Assembly (NCBI GenBank): GCA_016183945.1
Contig: JACPDP010000062.1
Location: 1-25,420, forward strand
Source of the DNA: Magnetospirillum sp.
GTDB taxonomy: Bacteria > Pseudomonadota > Alphaproteobacteria > Rhodospirillales > Magnetospirillaceae
Length of the DNA stretch: 25,420 bases
Direction of reading: 5' to 3'
The notes beneath the pieces are model-generated. The model did no database searches. It was not told the origin of the DNA and saw nothing but the letters and a program-made list of their open reading frames with translations. Positions within the stretch are counted from its first letter, which is position 1. The number at the start of each line of letters is the position of its first letter. A program made the translations under genes and the position numbers. Positions 1 through 6,842 of the stretch are shown one piece after another.

Positions 1-1
1 C

Positions 2-178
2 CCTCCAGCGGCCACGCAACTACGCCAGGGCGCTGACATCCCTGTTCACCAGGGGCATCCGGCGAATCCAGACCTGCCTTCAGCGACTATGGTCGCTGCC
101 GCCGCTCTGGCAGGTTTGGATAAACTGATCTGTGGTGAGATGTCAACACCCCACGCCCTTGCCCAAGAAATGGGATGA
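2..178 (+). other. Open frame from window edge, possible 3' end of an upstream gene
   Basis: Frame 2 is open from the left edge to a TGA at 176-178 (59 codons), ending in residues [25 protein letters not shown] text that I do not recognise. Its last bases overlap the ndk promoter. The stretch is visibly less GC-biased than the genes to its right, so it may equally be plain intergenic DNA. I see no other coding signal between 1 and 281. Confidence 0.2.
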
Positions 179-187
179 GAGTATAAC
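159..187 (+). promoter_or_regulatory. Sigma70-type promoter of ndk
   Basis: A -35 element TTGCCC (159-164) is followed by a 17-bp spacer and a -10 element TATAAC (182-187). Spacing is ideal and both hexamers are near consensus. Transcription would start near 194, leaving a leader of about 90 nt before the ndk start codon. Confidence 0.6.
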
Positions 188-281
188 CCGCCGTCCCCCG
201 TGCCCCGGCGGCCGGAGGGACGCGCCCGCGCGCCTGGATTGGCCGACGTGGCGCCAGCAACCGCCGAAAGGAATTTCACGA

Positions 282-704
282 ATGGCTACCGAACGCACCC
301 TTTCGATCATCAAGCCGGACGCCACGCGGCGCAACCTGACCGGCAAGATCAATGCCCGCTTTGAAGAGGCCGGCCTGCGCATCGTCGCGCAGAAGCGCCT
401 CCGCCTGACCAAGGAGCAGGCCGAGAAGTTCTACGGCGTCCACGCCGAGCGCTCGTTCTTCAACGACCTCGTCGCCTTCATGACCTCGGGCCCGGTGGTG
501 GTTCAGGCGCTGGAAGGCGACAATGCCGTGGCGCGCAACCGCGAGATCATGGGCGCCACCAACCCGGCCAACGCCGCCGCCGGCACCATTCGCGCCGACT
601 TCGCCGAATCGGTGGAAGCCAATTCGGTGCACGGGTCCGATTCGGCCGAGAACGCCGCCAAGGAAGTCGCCTTCTTCTTCTCCGAGTGCGAAATCGTCGG
701 CTGA
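282..704 (+). CDS. ndk: Nucleoside diphosphate kinase
   Basis: Nucleoside diphosphate kinase transfers the gamma-phosphate of ATP to other (d)NDPs through a phosphohistidine, balancing cytosolic NTP and dNTP pools. The 140-residue product has the usual bacterial length. It begins [14 protein letters not shown], where Lys11 is the conserved ATP-phosphate ligand, and carries the active-site signature [12 protein letters not shown] with the catalytic His at residue 117. The frame is open further upstream, but the start at 282 is chosen because it matches the family N-terminus and has a purine-rich GAAAGGAA site just before it. The gene is monocistronic: its own promoter lies upstream and a strong terminator follows 26 bp after the stop codon. 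Confidence 0.97.
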   Translation: MATERTLSIIKPDATRRNLTGKINARFEEAGLRIVAQKRLRLTKEQAEKFYGVHAERSFFNDLVAFMTSGPVVVQALEGDNAVARNREIMGATNPANAAAGTIRADFAESVEANSVHGSDSAENAAKEVAFFFSECEIVG

Positions 705-730
705 GACTTCAGCGCCTGAACGGTCGAGAC

Positions 731-761
731 CGCCTCCGGGGGTGACCCCGGAGGCGTTTTT
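731..761 (+). terminator. Rho-independent terminator of ndk
   Basis: A perfect 11-bp stem (731-741 with 746-756), GTGA tetraloop and a run of five T residues directly after the stem. It closes the ndk transcript. Confidence 0.9.
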
Positions 762-837
762 CGTTGCGCGGAATCGCCGGCGGCCGCCGCGGCAGCGGTG
801 GCGCCGGACCGGTAAATCGCCCATCGGCCCGAAACGA

Positions 838-865
838 CGAAGCCCCGCACACTGGCGGGGCTTCG
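838..865 (-). terminator. Hairpin, likely terminator of the truncated tRNA-Arg gene
   Basis: A perfect 11-bp stem (838-848 with 855-865) and 6-nt loop. Read on the minus strand it lies 27 bp past the tRNA CCA end and is followed by the T-rich TCGTCGTTTC. That is the position and orientation of a tRNA terminator. The U-tract is imperfect, so the call is moderate. Confidence 0.5.
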
Positions 866-892
866 GAAGTCTTTGGTTTCCCAAGGAGAAAA

Positions 893-937
893 TGGCGCGC
901 CCGGAACGACTCGAACGTCCAACCCTCAGATTCGTAG
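893..937 (-). pseudogene. 3' half of a tRNA-Arg (ACG) gene, 5' half missing
   Basis: Read on the minus strand, the segment has an encoded CCA (895-893), discriminator G, acceptor strand CGGGCGC, a five-pair T stem GGACG/CGTTC around the T loop TTCGAGT, a variable region, and the anticodon loop CTACGAA, giving anticodon ACG (arginine). The anticodon stem is decayed on its 5' side. No D arm and no complementary acceptor strand (GCGCCCG) occur in the next 60 bases, so this cannot fold as a tRNA. A 3' tRNA fragment of about 45 nt with its terminator is the typical scar of integration into a tRNA gene, or a partial duplication. Confidence 0.7.
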
Positions 938-995
938 TTTGTTGGCCGTTCGCCGAAGAGAGTGCCACCATCATGTTAAGTGAACGTTATTGAGC

Positions 996-1619
996 TTAAA
1001 ACAGCAAACTCGCCAGCGCCGCCGCGCCGAAGGCCAACAGCAGGGCGCCGGAGCCGTGGTTGAACAGCCGCATGCGCTCGGGCGTCAAACGGGCGCGTGC
1101 CGCCGAGGCCGCCGCCGACAGCACCAGCCACCACAGCCCCGAGCCGGCGAAGATGCCGGCCACCAGGACGGCGGCCCCGCCCGCATCGGCCGTCCGCACC
1201 ACCGGCCCGAAGGCGGCGGCGATGCCGATGATGCCCAGGATGGTGCCCGGATTGGTGATGGTGACGACGAAGGTCGCGGCGAAGTCGCGCCACAGGCCCG
1301 GTCCCTTGCCGGGCACGGCCTCGATGGTGACGGCGGCGGTGCGCCAGGCGTGGACGCCGAGCCACCCCATGAACAGTCCGCCCGCCGCGCGGATCATGTC
1401 GGCATGATCGTCGAGGAAGCCGGTCACCGCGCCAAGTCCCAGCGCCACCACCGAGCCGAACGCCGCGTCGGCCAGCGCCGCCCCCAGTCCGGCGACGAAG
1501 GCGGCGGTGCGCCCGTCGGCCAGGGCACGGCGGATGCACAGAATGCCCACCGGGCCGATGGGCGCGGCCAGCGAAAAGCCGATGATCATGCCGACGAGGA
1601 AGGGGGGCACCGGGTGCAT
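996..1619 (-). CDS. LysE/RhtB-family amino acid exporter
   Basis: A 207-residue inner-membrane protein of the LysE/RhtB translocator superfamily, which exports amino acids or related small solutes by proton exchange. The N-terminus has the family signature GFSLAAPIGPVGILCIRRAL around residues 14-33 (Pro-Ile-Gly-Pro core). About six hydrophobic segments follow, and a second conserved block TNPGTILGI lies near the middle. The substrate cannot be told from sequence. It starts 10 bp after the pdxY stop codon on the same strand, so the two are probably co-transcribed. The ribosome binding site is weak, which also suggests coupling to pdxY. Confidence 0.88.
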   Translation of the reverse strand: MHPVPPFLVGMIIGFSLAAPIGPVGILCIRRALADGRTAAFVAGLGAALADAAFGSVVALGLGAVTGFLDDHADMIRAAGGLFMGWLGVHAWRTAAVTIEAVPGKGPGLWRDFAATFVVTITNPGTILGIIGIAAAFGPVVRTADAGGAAVLVAGIFAGSGLWWLVLSAAASAARARLTPERMRLFNHGSGALLLAFGAAALASLLF

Positions 1620-1629
1620 TTCGATGAGG

Positions 1630-2460
1630 TTACACCAAGGCGGTCGCCTCGAAAACCCGCTCAGGCCGCATCATCCCGTCCAGGGCCGCCACCAGCGCCA
1701 GTTCCCGCCGCCCCAGTTCCAGCGTTCGCCGCAGCACGGCGAACAGTGACGACACCGCGCCGGACAACGCCGCCGCCGCCGCGCTGCCCTCCAGCAGCCG
1801 CGCCAGCAGCAGCGCCGCCAGCAGGTCGCCGGCACCATTGACCGGATCGGGGAAGGGCAGCTTCGGCGTCGCCACCGTCCACGCTCCCGCCGCCGTCACC
1901 GCCAGGCAGACGGTGCCGTCGCCCAGGCTGGTGACGAACACCGCGCGGGGTCCGCGCGCCAGCAGCAGCCGGGCCGCCGCCGCCGCTTCCGACAGGGTGC
2001 CCACCGGCACGCCGGCCAGCAGTTCCAGTTCGAAACGGTTGGGAGTCAGCACGTCGCAGCCCGGCACCGCGCGGTCGCGCATGAAGTCGGGAATACCGGG
2101 GCGGACATAGAGGCCGGTACCGTCGTCGCCCATCACCGGGTCGCACAGCCAGAGGCCGCCCGGCGTCATTGCGGCCCGCGCCATCAGCGCCGCCTCGCCG
2201 CTGCCGGGGTCGCCGAGATAGCCGGTGAGCAGCCCGTCGCACTGGGCCAGAACCCCCAGCCCGGCCAGCCCCTGCACCACCGCCATCACCTGGGCGGCCG
2301 GCAGCACCGCGCCCTGGAAGCGGCCGTAGCCGGGATGGTTGGAGAACTGCACCGTATCCACCGGCCAGACCTCGAAGCCCAGCCGCTGCAAGGGGGGCAC
2401 CACCGCCGAGTTGCCGACGTGGCCAAAGGCGACAGCAGAGGAGAGCGAAAGAATGTTCAT
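1630..2460 (-). CDS. pdxY: Pyridoxal kinase (PdxY type)
   Basis: A ribokinase-fold kinase that phosphorylates pyridoxal (and related B6 vitamers) to pyridoxal 5'-phosphate in the salvage pathway. The 276-residue product begins MNILSLSSAVAFGHVGNSA and contains DTVQFSNHPGYG, the PdxY substrate-binding region. It also has the CDPVMGD motif and the ribokinase anion-hole/catalytic motif NGAGD near residue 220, whose Asp is the base. The frame stays open far upstream opposite the next gene; the start at 2460 is chosen from the family N-terminus. The Shine-Dalgarno-like GCGAGGA is unusually close to the ATG. First gene of a pdxY-lysE operon, divergent from the malyl-CoA thioesterase gene with 96 bp between start codons. 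Confidence 0.93.
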   Translation of the reverse strand: MNILSLSSAVAFGHVGNSAVVPPLQRLGFEVWPVDTVQFSNHPGYGRFQGAVLPAAQVMAVVQGLAGLGVLAQCDGLLTGYLGDPGSGEAALMARAAMTPGGLWLCDPVMGDDGTGLYVRPGIPDFMRDRAVPGCDVLTPNRFELELLAGVPVGTLSEAAAAARLLLARGPRAVFVTSLGDGTVCLAVTAAGAWTVATPKLPFPDPVNGAGDLLAALLLARLLEGSAAAAALSGAVSSLFAVLRRTLELGRRELALVAALDGMMRPERVFEATALV

Positions 2461-2556
2461 GTCCTCGCCGGTATAGACGACGCAATGTTGCGCCGCAACC
2501 CGGTTGAGGGTAGGCTCCGCCTCCTTCGCATCTGCACAAACAGGGAGCCTCCCGTC

Positions 2557-3423
2557 ATGGCCACCATTTCGCGTCCGCGCCGCAGCGTCCTCTACATGCC
2601 GGGCTCGAACCCGCGCGCCCTGGAGAAGGCCCGCACGCTGGCCGCCGACGGCCTGATCCTCGACCTGGAGGATGCCGTCGCCCCCGACGCCAAGGATGAT
2701 GCCCGCCGCCAGGTGGTCGGGGCCGTCCAGGCCGGCGGTTATGGCCGGCGCGAGCTGCTGGTGCGGGTCAATTCGCTGGCCTCGCCGTGGGGCCAGGCCG
2801 ACGTGGCCGCCGCCGCCACCTGCGGCGCCGACGCCATCCTGATCCCCAAGGTCGAGAGCGCCGACACGGTGCGCCAGGTCGAGGCCATCATGGCGGCTGC
2901 GGGTGCGCCCTCGGGGATGGCGATCTGGTGCATGATGGAGACGCCGCGCGGTATCCTCCGGGCCGAGGAGATCGCCGGTGCCAGCCCGCGCCTGGGCGGC
3001 TTCGTGATGGGAACCTCCGACCTCGCCAAGGACCTGCACTGCCTGCACACCCGCGACCGCCAGCCCATGGTGACGGCGCTGTCCTTGTGCCTGCTGGCGG
3101 CCAGGGCCTATGGGCTGGCCATCGTCGACGGCGTCTATCTCGACCTCAACGACGACGAGGGCTTCGAGGTCGCCTGCCGCCAGGGGCTGGAGTTCGGCTT
3201 CGACGGCAAGACCCTGATTCACCCCAAGACCATCGAGGCCGCCAACCGGGTGTTCGCCCCCTCCGAGGCCGAGATCGCCTGGTCGCGCAAGATCATCGCC
3301 GCCCACGCCGAGGCCAGCGCCGCCGGCAAGGGCGTGGTGGTGGTGGACGGCCGCCTGGTGGAGAACCTGCACGTCGAGAACGCGCGGCGGATCGTGGCCT
3401 TGGCCGAACAGATCGCGGGCTAA
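2557..3423 (+). CDS. mcl2: CitE-like CoA ester lyase, probably (3S)-malyl-CoA thioesterase
   Basis: A 288-residue TIM-barrel protein of the CitE/HpcH family. It resembles Rhodobacter Mcl2, the (3S)-malyl-CoA thioesterase of the ethylmalonyl-CoA pathway, more than the longer Mcl1 lyase. Shared features are RSVLYMPGSNPRALEKA at the N-terminus, LDLEDAVAPD (residues 36-45), MMETPRGI with the metal-ligand Glu128, MGTSDLAKDL with Asp155, and GFDGKTLIHP near the C-terminus. The Mcl1-specific insertion after the central barrel strands is absent. AGGGAG precedes the ATG at good distance. The next gene encodes mesaconyl-CoA hydratase, which makes the substrate precursor and supports the assignment. A beta-methylmalyl/malyl-CoA lyase or citramalyl-CoA lyase activity remains possible. 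Confidence 0.85.
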   Translation: MATISRPRRSVLYMPGSNPRALEKARTLAADGLILDLEDAVAPDAKDDARRQVVGAVQAGGYGRRELLVRVNSLASPWGQADVAAAATCGADAILIPKVESADTVRQVEAIMAAAGAPSGMAIWCMMETPRGILRAEEIAGASPRLGGFVMGTSDLAKDLHCLHTRDRQPMVTALSLCLLAARAYGLAIVDGVYLDLNDDEGFEVACRQGLEFGFDGKTLIHPKTIEAANRVFAPSEAEIAWSRKIIAAHAEASAAGKGVVVVDGRLVENLHVENARRIVALAEQIAG

Positions 3424-3429
3424 TTCAAG

Positions 3430-3511
3430 CGTCATTCCCGCGAAGGCGGGAATCCACGCCGGCCCCGATTCGCGGGCGGTACCGTGGACCCCCGCCTGCG
3501 CGGGGGTGACG
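3430..3511 (+). repeat. Inverted pair of REP-like palindromic units
   Basis: Two 29-bp units (3430-3458 and 3483-3511) are imperfect reverse complements of each other. Each is itself a GC-rich palindrome (CCCGCGAAGGCGGG and CCCCCGCCTGCGCGGGGG cores). This BIME-like arrangement fills most of the 104-bp gap between two genes that appear to form one operon. It ends 16 bp before the next start codon, so it could fold in the transcript and set differential stability or expression. Confidence 0.8.
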
Positions 3512-3527
3512 ATACAGGGGAGGTGAC

Positions 3528-4580
3528 ATGACCAAGACCAATTCCGGCAACTTCTTCGAGGACTTCCGCCTCGGCCAGGAAATCCGCCATGCCACGCCGC
3601 GCACGGTGACCTCGGGCGATGTGGCGCTCTACACCGCGCTGTACGGCAGCCGCTTCGCCTTCGCCTCGTCCGACGAGTTCGCCCGGCAGGTTGGCCTGGC
3701 CCGCGCCCCGGTGGACGACCTGCTGGCCTTCCATGTGGTGTTCGGCAAGACGGTGCCCGACATCAGCCTCAACGCGGTGGCCAATCTCGGCTACGCCTCG
3801 GGGCGCTTCGGCGCGCCCGTGGAGCCGGGTGACACCCTGTCGACGGTCTCCACGGTGATCGGCCTCAAGGAGAACTCCAACAAGCAGACCGGCGTGGTCT
3901 ATGTCCGCTCGACCGGCACCAACCAGCGGGGCGGGATGGTGGTGGACTATGTCCGCTGGGTGATGGTGAGGAAGCGCGACGCGGCCGCCGTCATCGCCGA
4001 GGAGAGGGTCCCCGAGTTGCCGCCCGCCGTGGCCGCCGCCGATCTGGTGGTGCCGGCCGGGCTGACGCTGGCCCACTACGACACCACCCTGGCCGGCAGC
4101 CCGCATCTGTGGGACGACTATGCGGCGGGCGAGAGGATCGACCATGTGGACGGCATGACCATCGAGGAAGCCGAGCACATGATGGCGACGCGCCTGTGGC
4201 AGAACACCGCCAAGGTGCATTTCAACCAGCACACCGAGGGCCAGGGCCGCTTCGGCCGCCGCCTGATCTACGGCGGCCACATCATCAGCATCGCCCGGGC
4301 GCTGTCGTTCAACGGCCTCGCCAATGCCTTCAAGCTGGTGGCGGTCAACGGCGGCCGCCACACCAGCCCCACCTTCGCCGGCGACACCATCTATGCCTGG
4401 TCGGAGGTGCTGGAGAAGATCGAGCTGCCCGGCCGCAGCGACGTGGGCGCCCTGCGCCTGCGGCTGGTGGCATTGAAGAACCAGCCCGCCGCCGGCTTCC
4501 CCTTCAAGGAGGGCAAGGACTACGAGCCCTCGGTGGTGCTCGACTTCGACTACACCGCGCTGATGCCGCGCCGGAGGTAG
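3528..4580 (+). CDS. mch: Mesaconyl-CoA (2-methylfumaryl-CoA) hydratase, MaoC-like
   Basis: A 350-residue double-hotdog hydratase that reversibly hydrates mesaconyl-CoA to beta-methylmalyl-CoA in the ethylmalonyl-CoA pathway. Length and text fit the Mch family. The N-terminal half has FFEDFRLGQEIRHATPRTVTSGDVALYTALYGSRF and the middle a conserved LKENSNKQTGVVYVRSTGTNQ block. The C-terminal hotdog contains HFNQHTEGQGRFGRRLIYGGHIISIARAL with the hydratase-type Asn/His residues. GGGGAGG precedes the ATG closely. It is downstream of the mcl2-like gene, so the two act in successive steps around methylmalyl/malyl-CoA. A strong terminator lies just after the stop codon. Confidence 0.93.
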   Translation: MTKTNSGNFFEDFRLGQEIRHATPRTVTSGDVALYTALYGSRFAFASSDEFARQVGLARAPVDDLLAFHVVFGKTVPDISLNAVANLGYASGRFGAPVEPGDTLSTVSTVIGLKENSNKQTGVVYVRSTGTNQRGGMVVDYVRWVMVRKRDAAAVIAEERVPELPPAVAAADLVVPAGLTLAHYDTTLAGSPHLWDDYAAGERIDHVDGMTIEEAEHMMATRLWQNTAKVHFNQHTEGQGRFGRRLIYGGHIISIARALSFNGLANAFKLVAVNGGRHTSPTFAGDTIYAWSEVLEKIELPGRSDVGALRLRLVALKNQPAAGFPFKEGKDYEPSVVLDFDYTALMPRRR

Positions 4581-4594
4581 GGGCGAATTCCCTC

Positions 4595-4628
4595 AGGGGT
4601 CGGCCGCCTTCGGCGCCGACCCCTTTTT
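4595..4628 (+). terminator. Rho-independent terminator after mch
   Basis: A 10-bp stem (4595-4604 with 4615-4624) around a GC-rich loop is followed at once by a T run to 4628. It ends the mcl2-mch transcript and separates it from the convergent spy-like gene. Confidence 0.85.
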
Positions 4629-4667
4629 GCTGGGCTCTTGCCGGATATCCGGCGAGGGGCGGGCGCC

Positions 4668-5243
4668 TCAGCGCCCCATCATGCCCCCCATGCCGCCGCC
4701 CATCTGGCCACCCATCATGCCCCCACCCATGTGGCCACCCATCATGCCGTGGCCCATGTGGCCATGGCCCATCATGCCGTAGCCGCCGCGGTGGCTCATC
4801 AGGTCGTCGGCGATCTTCTGCTGTTCGGGGGTCAGGGTGCCGTAGAACTGGGTGACCGCCGGAACCATCTTGCGCATGCTCTCGGTGCGGGCTTCCAGCG
4901 ACTTCTGCATCCGCTCCAGCCGGCCCGGCAGGGCGGTGGGTTCGGCCTGTGCCGCCTGGTCGAGGCACAGCTTGCGCATGGGCTCGCGGGCGGCGGCGAT
5001 GGTGTCGGCCAGTTTCTTGAAGCCGGCCTTCTGCGCCTCGGTCAGACCCAACTTGGCCTCGACATAGGCGAGCTTGCCGGCGAAATGAGCGTCGCGTTCC
5101 TTGCACAGGGCGGCGCGATCGGGCATGCCGGGAGCGGTTTGAACCTGGGACTGGGGGGCCGGCGGTTGCGCCGTCTGGGCCAGGGCGGCACCGGCCAGGG
5201 TGAGGCTGAGGGCGGCGGCGGTAAGAAGGCGGGCTGTGTACAT
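4668..5243 (-). CDS. Spy/CpxP-like periplasmic protein with Met/Gly/His-rich tail
   Basis: A 191-residue exported protein. A signal peptide with a hydrophobic core and probable cleavage after ALAQ (about residue 23) is followed by a Pro/Gln linker. A helical region then carries two LTXXQ motifs (LTEAQ at 67-71, LTPEQ at 137-141), the defining marks of the Spy/CpxP family of periplasmic chaperones and stress sensors. Cys47 and Cys93 could pair. Residues 154-191 are almost only Gly, Met and His in MGGHMGGG-like repeats, plausible for Cu(I) or other metal binding (inference). The start at 5243 is chosen for the signal peptide and a GGAG site 7 nt upstream; the longer open frame has no such support. 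It is divergent from ccmC. Confidence 0.8.
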   Translation of the reverse strand: MYTARLLTAAALSLTLAGAALAQTAQPPAPQSQVQTAPGMPDRAALCKERDAHFAGKLAYVEAKLGLTEAQKAGFKKLADTIAAAREPMRKLCLDQAAQAEPTALPGRLERMQKSLEARTESMRKMVPAVTQFYGTLTPEQQKIADDLMSHRGGYGMMGHGHMGHGMMGGHMGGGMMGGQMGGGMGGMMGR

Positions 5244-5324
5244 GGGGGTGCTCCGGTTGGTGACTCTATGCTGCCTTTGTAAGCGAGTATCGTAACGCTG
5301 ATGTGTCCGGCCGGGGCAAACTCG

Positions 5325-5339
5325 GTAACGGGGTGTAAC
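5325..5339 (+). promoter_or_regulatory. Direct repeat GTAAC-N5-GTAAC, candidate response-regulator site
   Basis: GTAAC at 5325-5329 and 5335-5339 are exactly one helical turn apart. This is the spacing of the CpxR box (GTAAA-N5-GTAAA). A third GTAACG lies at 5292-5297. The site is in the 182-bp gap between a Spy/CpxP-like gene and ccmC, where a Cpx-type regulator would be expected to bind. The base difference from the CpxR consensus and the lack of a regulator gene nearby leave it a candidate. Confidence 0.4.
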
Positions 5340-5352
5340 GGCCCGGCTGCGC

Positions 5353-5381
5353 ACTTCACGTTCCGGCGGTGCCGGTATAGG
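5353..5381 (+). promoter_or_regulatory. Candidate promoter of the ccm operon
   Basis: A -10 like TATAGG (5376-5381) lies 45 bp upstream of the ccmC start, with a weak -35 (ACTTCA, 5353-5358) 17 bp before it. The -10 is the convincing part. Confidence 0.4.
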
Positions 5382-5425
5382 ACTCCGCTGGAATTGCTCG
5401 CGGAACATCGCTAAGAAGTACGCCC

Positions 5426-6160
5426 ATGCACCGCTTCGCCAATCCCGCCCGCTTCCTGCGCCTGTCCGCCATCCTCCTGCCGTGGTCGGCCGCCGTCGCC
5501 GCCCTCTGCCTGGGCGCCGGCCTATGGTTCGGGCTGATCGCTTCGCCCGCCGATTACCAGCAGGGCGACAGCGTCCGCATCATGTACATCCATGTGCCCT
5601 CGGCCTGGATGGGCATGTTCTGCTACACCGCCATGGCGGTGTTCAGCGCCATGGCCCTGATCTGGAAGCATCCGCTGGCGGACCTGCTGGCCAAGGCCAC
5701 CGCGCCCACCGGCGCCGCCTTCACCTTCCTGTGCCTGGTGACCGGATCGCTGTGGGGCAAACCCATGTGGGGCGCCTGGTGGGTGTGGGACGCACGGTTG
5801 ACCAGCATGCTGATCCTGCTGTTCCTGTACCTCGGCTACATGGCGCTGGTGAACGCCTTCGACAACCCCGAGCGGGGGGCCAAGGCGGCCGCCATTCTCG
5901 CCCTGGTGGGGGCCGTCAACGTTCCCGTCATCAAATGGTCGGTGGACTGGTGGAACACGCTGCACCAGCCGGCCAGCGTGGTGAAGATGGGCGGGCCGGC
6001 CATCGATACCGCCATGCTGATCCCGCTGCTGCTGATGGCGGTGGGGTTCAAGGCCTATTGGGTCTCGGTGCTCATCCTGAGGGCGCGCGCCGAAATCGCC
6101 AACGCCAAGATCTTCACCATCCGCATGGCCCAGGTGCACGCGGCCGGCGACTCGGAGTGA
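5426..6160 (+). CDS. ccmC: Heme exporter/handling protein CcmC
   Basis: CcmC is a six-helix inner-membrane protein of the heme handling family. It presents heme on the periplasmic face and loads it onto CcmE in System I cytochrome c maturation. The 244-residue product contains the tryptophan-rich WWD-type signature WGAWWVWDARLTSMLILLF near residues 112-130 and conserved periplasmic histidines (MYIHVPSAW and the later NTLHQPASV). These are the expected axial heme ligands. It is the first gene of the cluster; ccmA and ccmB, often placed just upstream, are not here. Its stop codon is followed within 10 bp by ccmD. Confidence 0.96.
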   Translation: MHRFANPARFLRLSAILLPWSAAVAALCLGAGLWFGLIASPADYQQGDSVRIMYIHVPSAWMGMFCYTAMAVFSAMALIWKHPLADLLAKATAPTGAAFTFLCLVTGSLWGKPMWGAWWVWDARLTSMLILLFLYLGYMALVNAFDNPERGAKAAAILALVGAVNVPVIKWSVDWWNTLHQPASVVKMGGPAIDTAMLIPLLLMAVGFKAYWVSVLILRARAEIANAKIFTIRMAQVHAAGDSE

Positions 6161-6168
6161 CCAACGTC

Positions 6169-6363
6169 ATGGATGCTTTGCAGCATTTCCTTACCATGGG
6201 CGGCTACGGTGGGTACGTCTGGCCGGCCTACGGCATCGGCGCCGTGGTGATGCTGGCCCTGCTGCTGGTGTCGGTGCGCGGCGCCAGGACGGCCGAGGCC
6301 GAACTGGCCATCCTGCAGCAGCTCCGCCAGGACCGCCGCCGCAACCGGGAGGCCAAGGTTTGA
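6169..6363 (+). CDS. ccmD: Heme exporter protein CcmD
   Basis: A 64-residue single-span membrane protein. CcmD stabilises the CcmC-holoCcmE complex and helps release holo-CcmE. It has an N-terminal MDALQHFLTMGGYGGYVWPAYG segment, typical of the family in its Gly/Tyr/Trp content. One hydrophobic helix (about residues 20-38) follows, then a charged Arg/Glu C-terminus that would be cytoplasmic. The ATG at 6169 is preferred to an in-frame GTG at 6157 that overlaps the ccmC stop; a GGAG lies 11 bp before the ATG. The TGA overlaps the ccmE start codon (TTGA), implying translational coupling. Confidence 0.9.
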   Translation: MDALQHFLTMGGYGGYVWPAYGIGAVVMLALLLVSVRGARTAEAELAILQQLRQDRRRNREAKV

Positions 6364-6842
6364 CCCGCAAACAGCGTCGTCTCTATTTCGTCCTGCTCGG
6401 CATGGCCTGCCTGGGGCTGGCCACCGGGCTGGTGCTCTATGCCGTGCGCGGCACCATGGTCTATTTCTGCACCCCGGCCAATCTCGCCGCCAAGGACGAG
6501 GGCTGCGACCAGAAGGCCGGCCGCCGCATGCGCCTCGGCGGGCTGGTGGAACTGGGCAGCGTCGCCCGCGACGGCAAGACCATCGCCTTCCGGGTGCAGG
6601 ACAACGTCACCGCGGTGCCGGCCACCTATACCGGCATCCTGCCCGACCTGTTCCGCGAGGGACAGGGGGTGGTCGCCGAGGGCCGCTTCGAGGCCGACGG
6701 CATCTTCCACGCCACCGAGGTGCTGGCCAAGCACGACGAGAAATACATGCCCAAGGACGTGGCCGACGCGCTGAAGAAGCAGGGGGACTGGCAGGGCCAC
6801 GACCCCGACAAGGCCGCCGCCGCGGCGAAGGCCGCGAAATGA
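6360..6842 (+). CDS. ccmE: Heme chaperone CcmE
   Basis: CcmE covalently binds heme in the periplasm and delivers it to apocytochrome c at CcmF. The 160-residue product has one N-terminal membrane anchor (about residues 8-28), an OB-fold domain, and the family signature LAKHDEKYMP with the heme-attaching His125 and Tyr129. The start codon is TTG at 6360, overlapping the ccmD stop. It is supported by an ideal GGGAGG site 7 nt upstream, and no usable ATG occurs before the membrane anchor. Cys37 and Cys49 are extra features I cannot interpret. The stop overlaps the ccmF start (ATGA). Confidence 0.95.
   Translation: MTRKQRRLYFVLLGMACLGLATGLVLYAVRGTMVYFCTPANLAAKDEGCDQKAGRRMRLGGLVELGSVARDGKTIAFRVQDNVTAVPATYTGILPDLFREGQGVVAEGRFEADGIFHATEVLAKHDEKYMPKDVADALKKQGDWQGHDPDKAAAAAKAAK

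Noticed and set aside
46..279. A 77-codon minus-strand frame upstream of ndk
   Set aside because: Overlaps the ndk promoter and leader, Ala/Arg/Gly-biased, and no ribosome site or recognisable motif.
3430..3511. CRISPR array
   Set aside because: Only two units in opposite orientation, each a palindrome, with no regular spacers and no cas genes.
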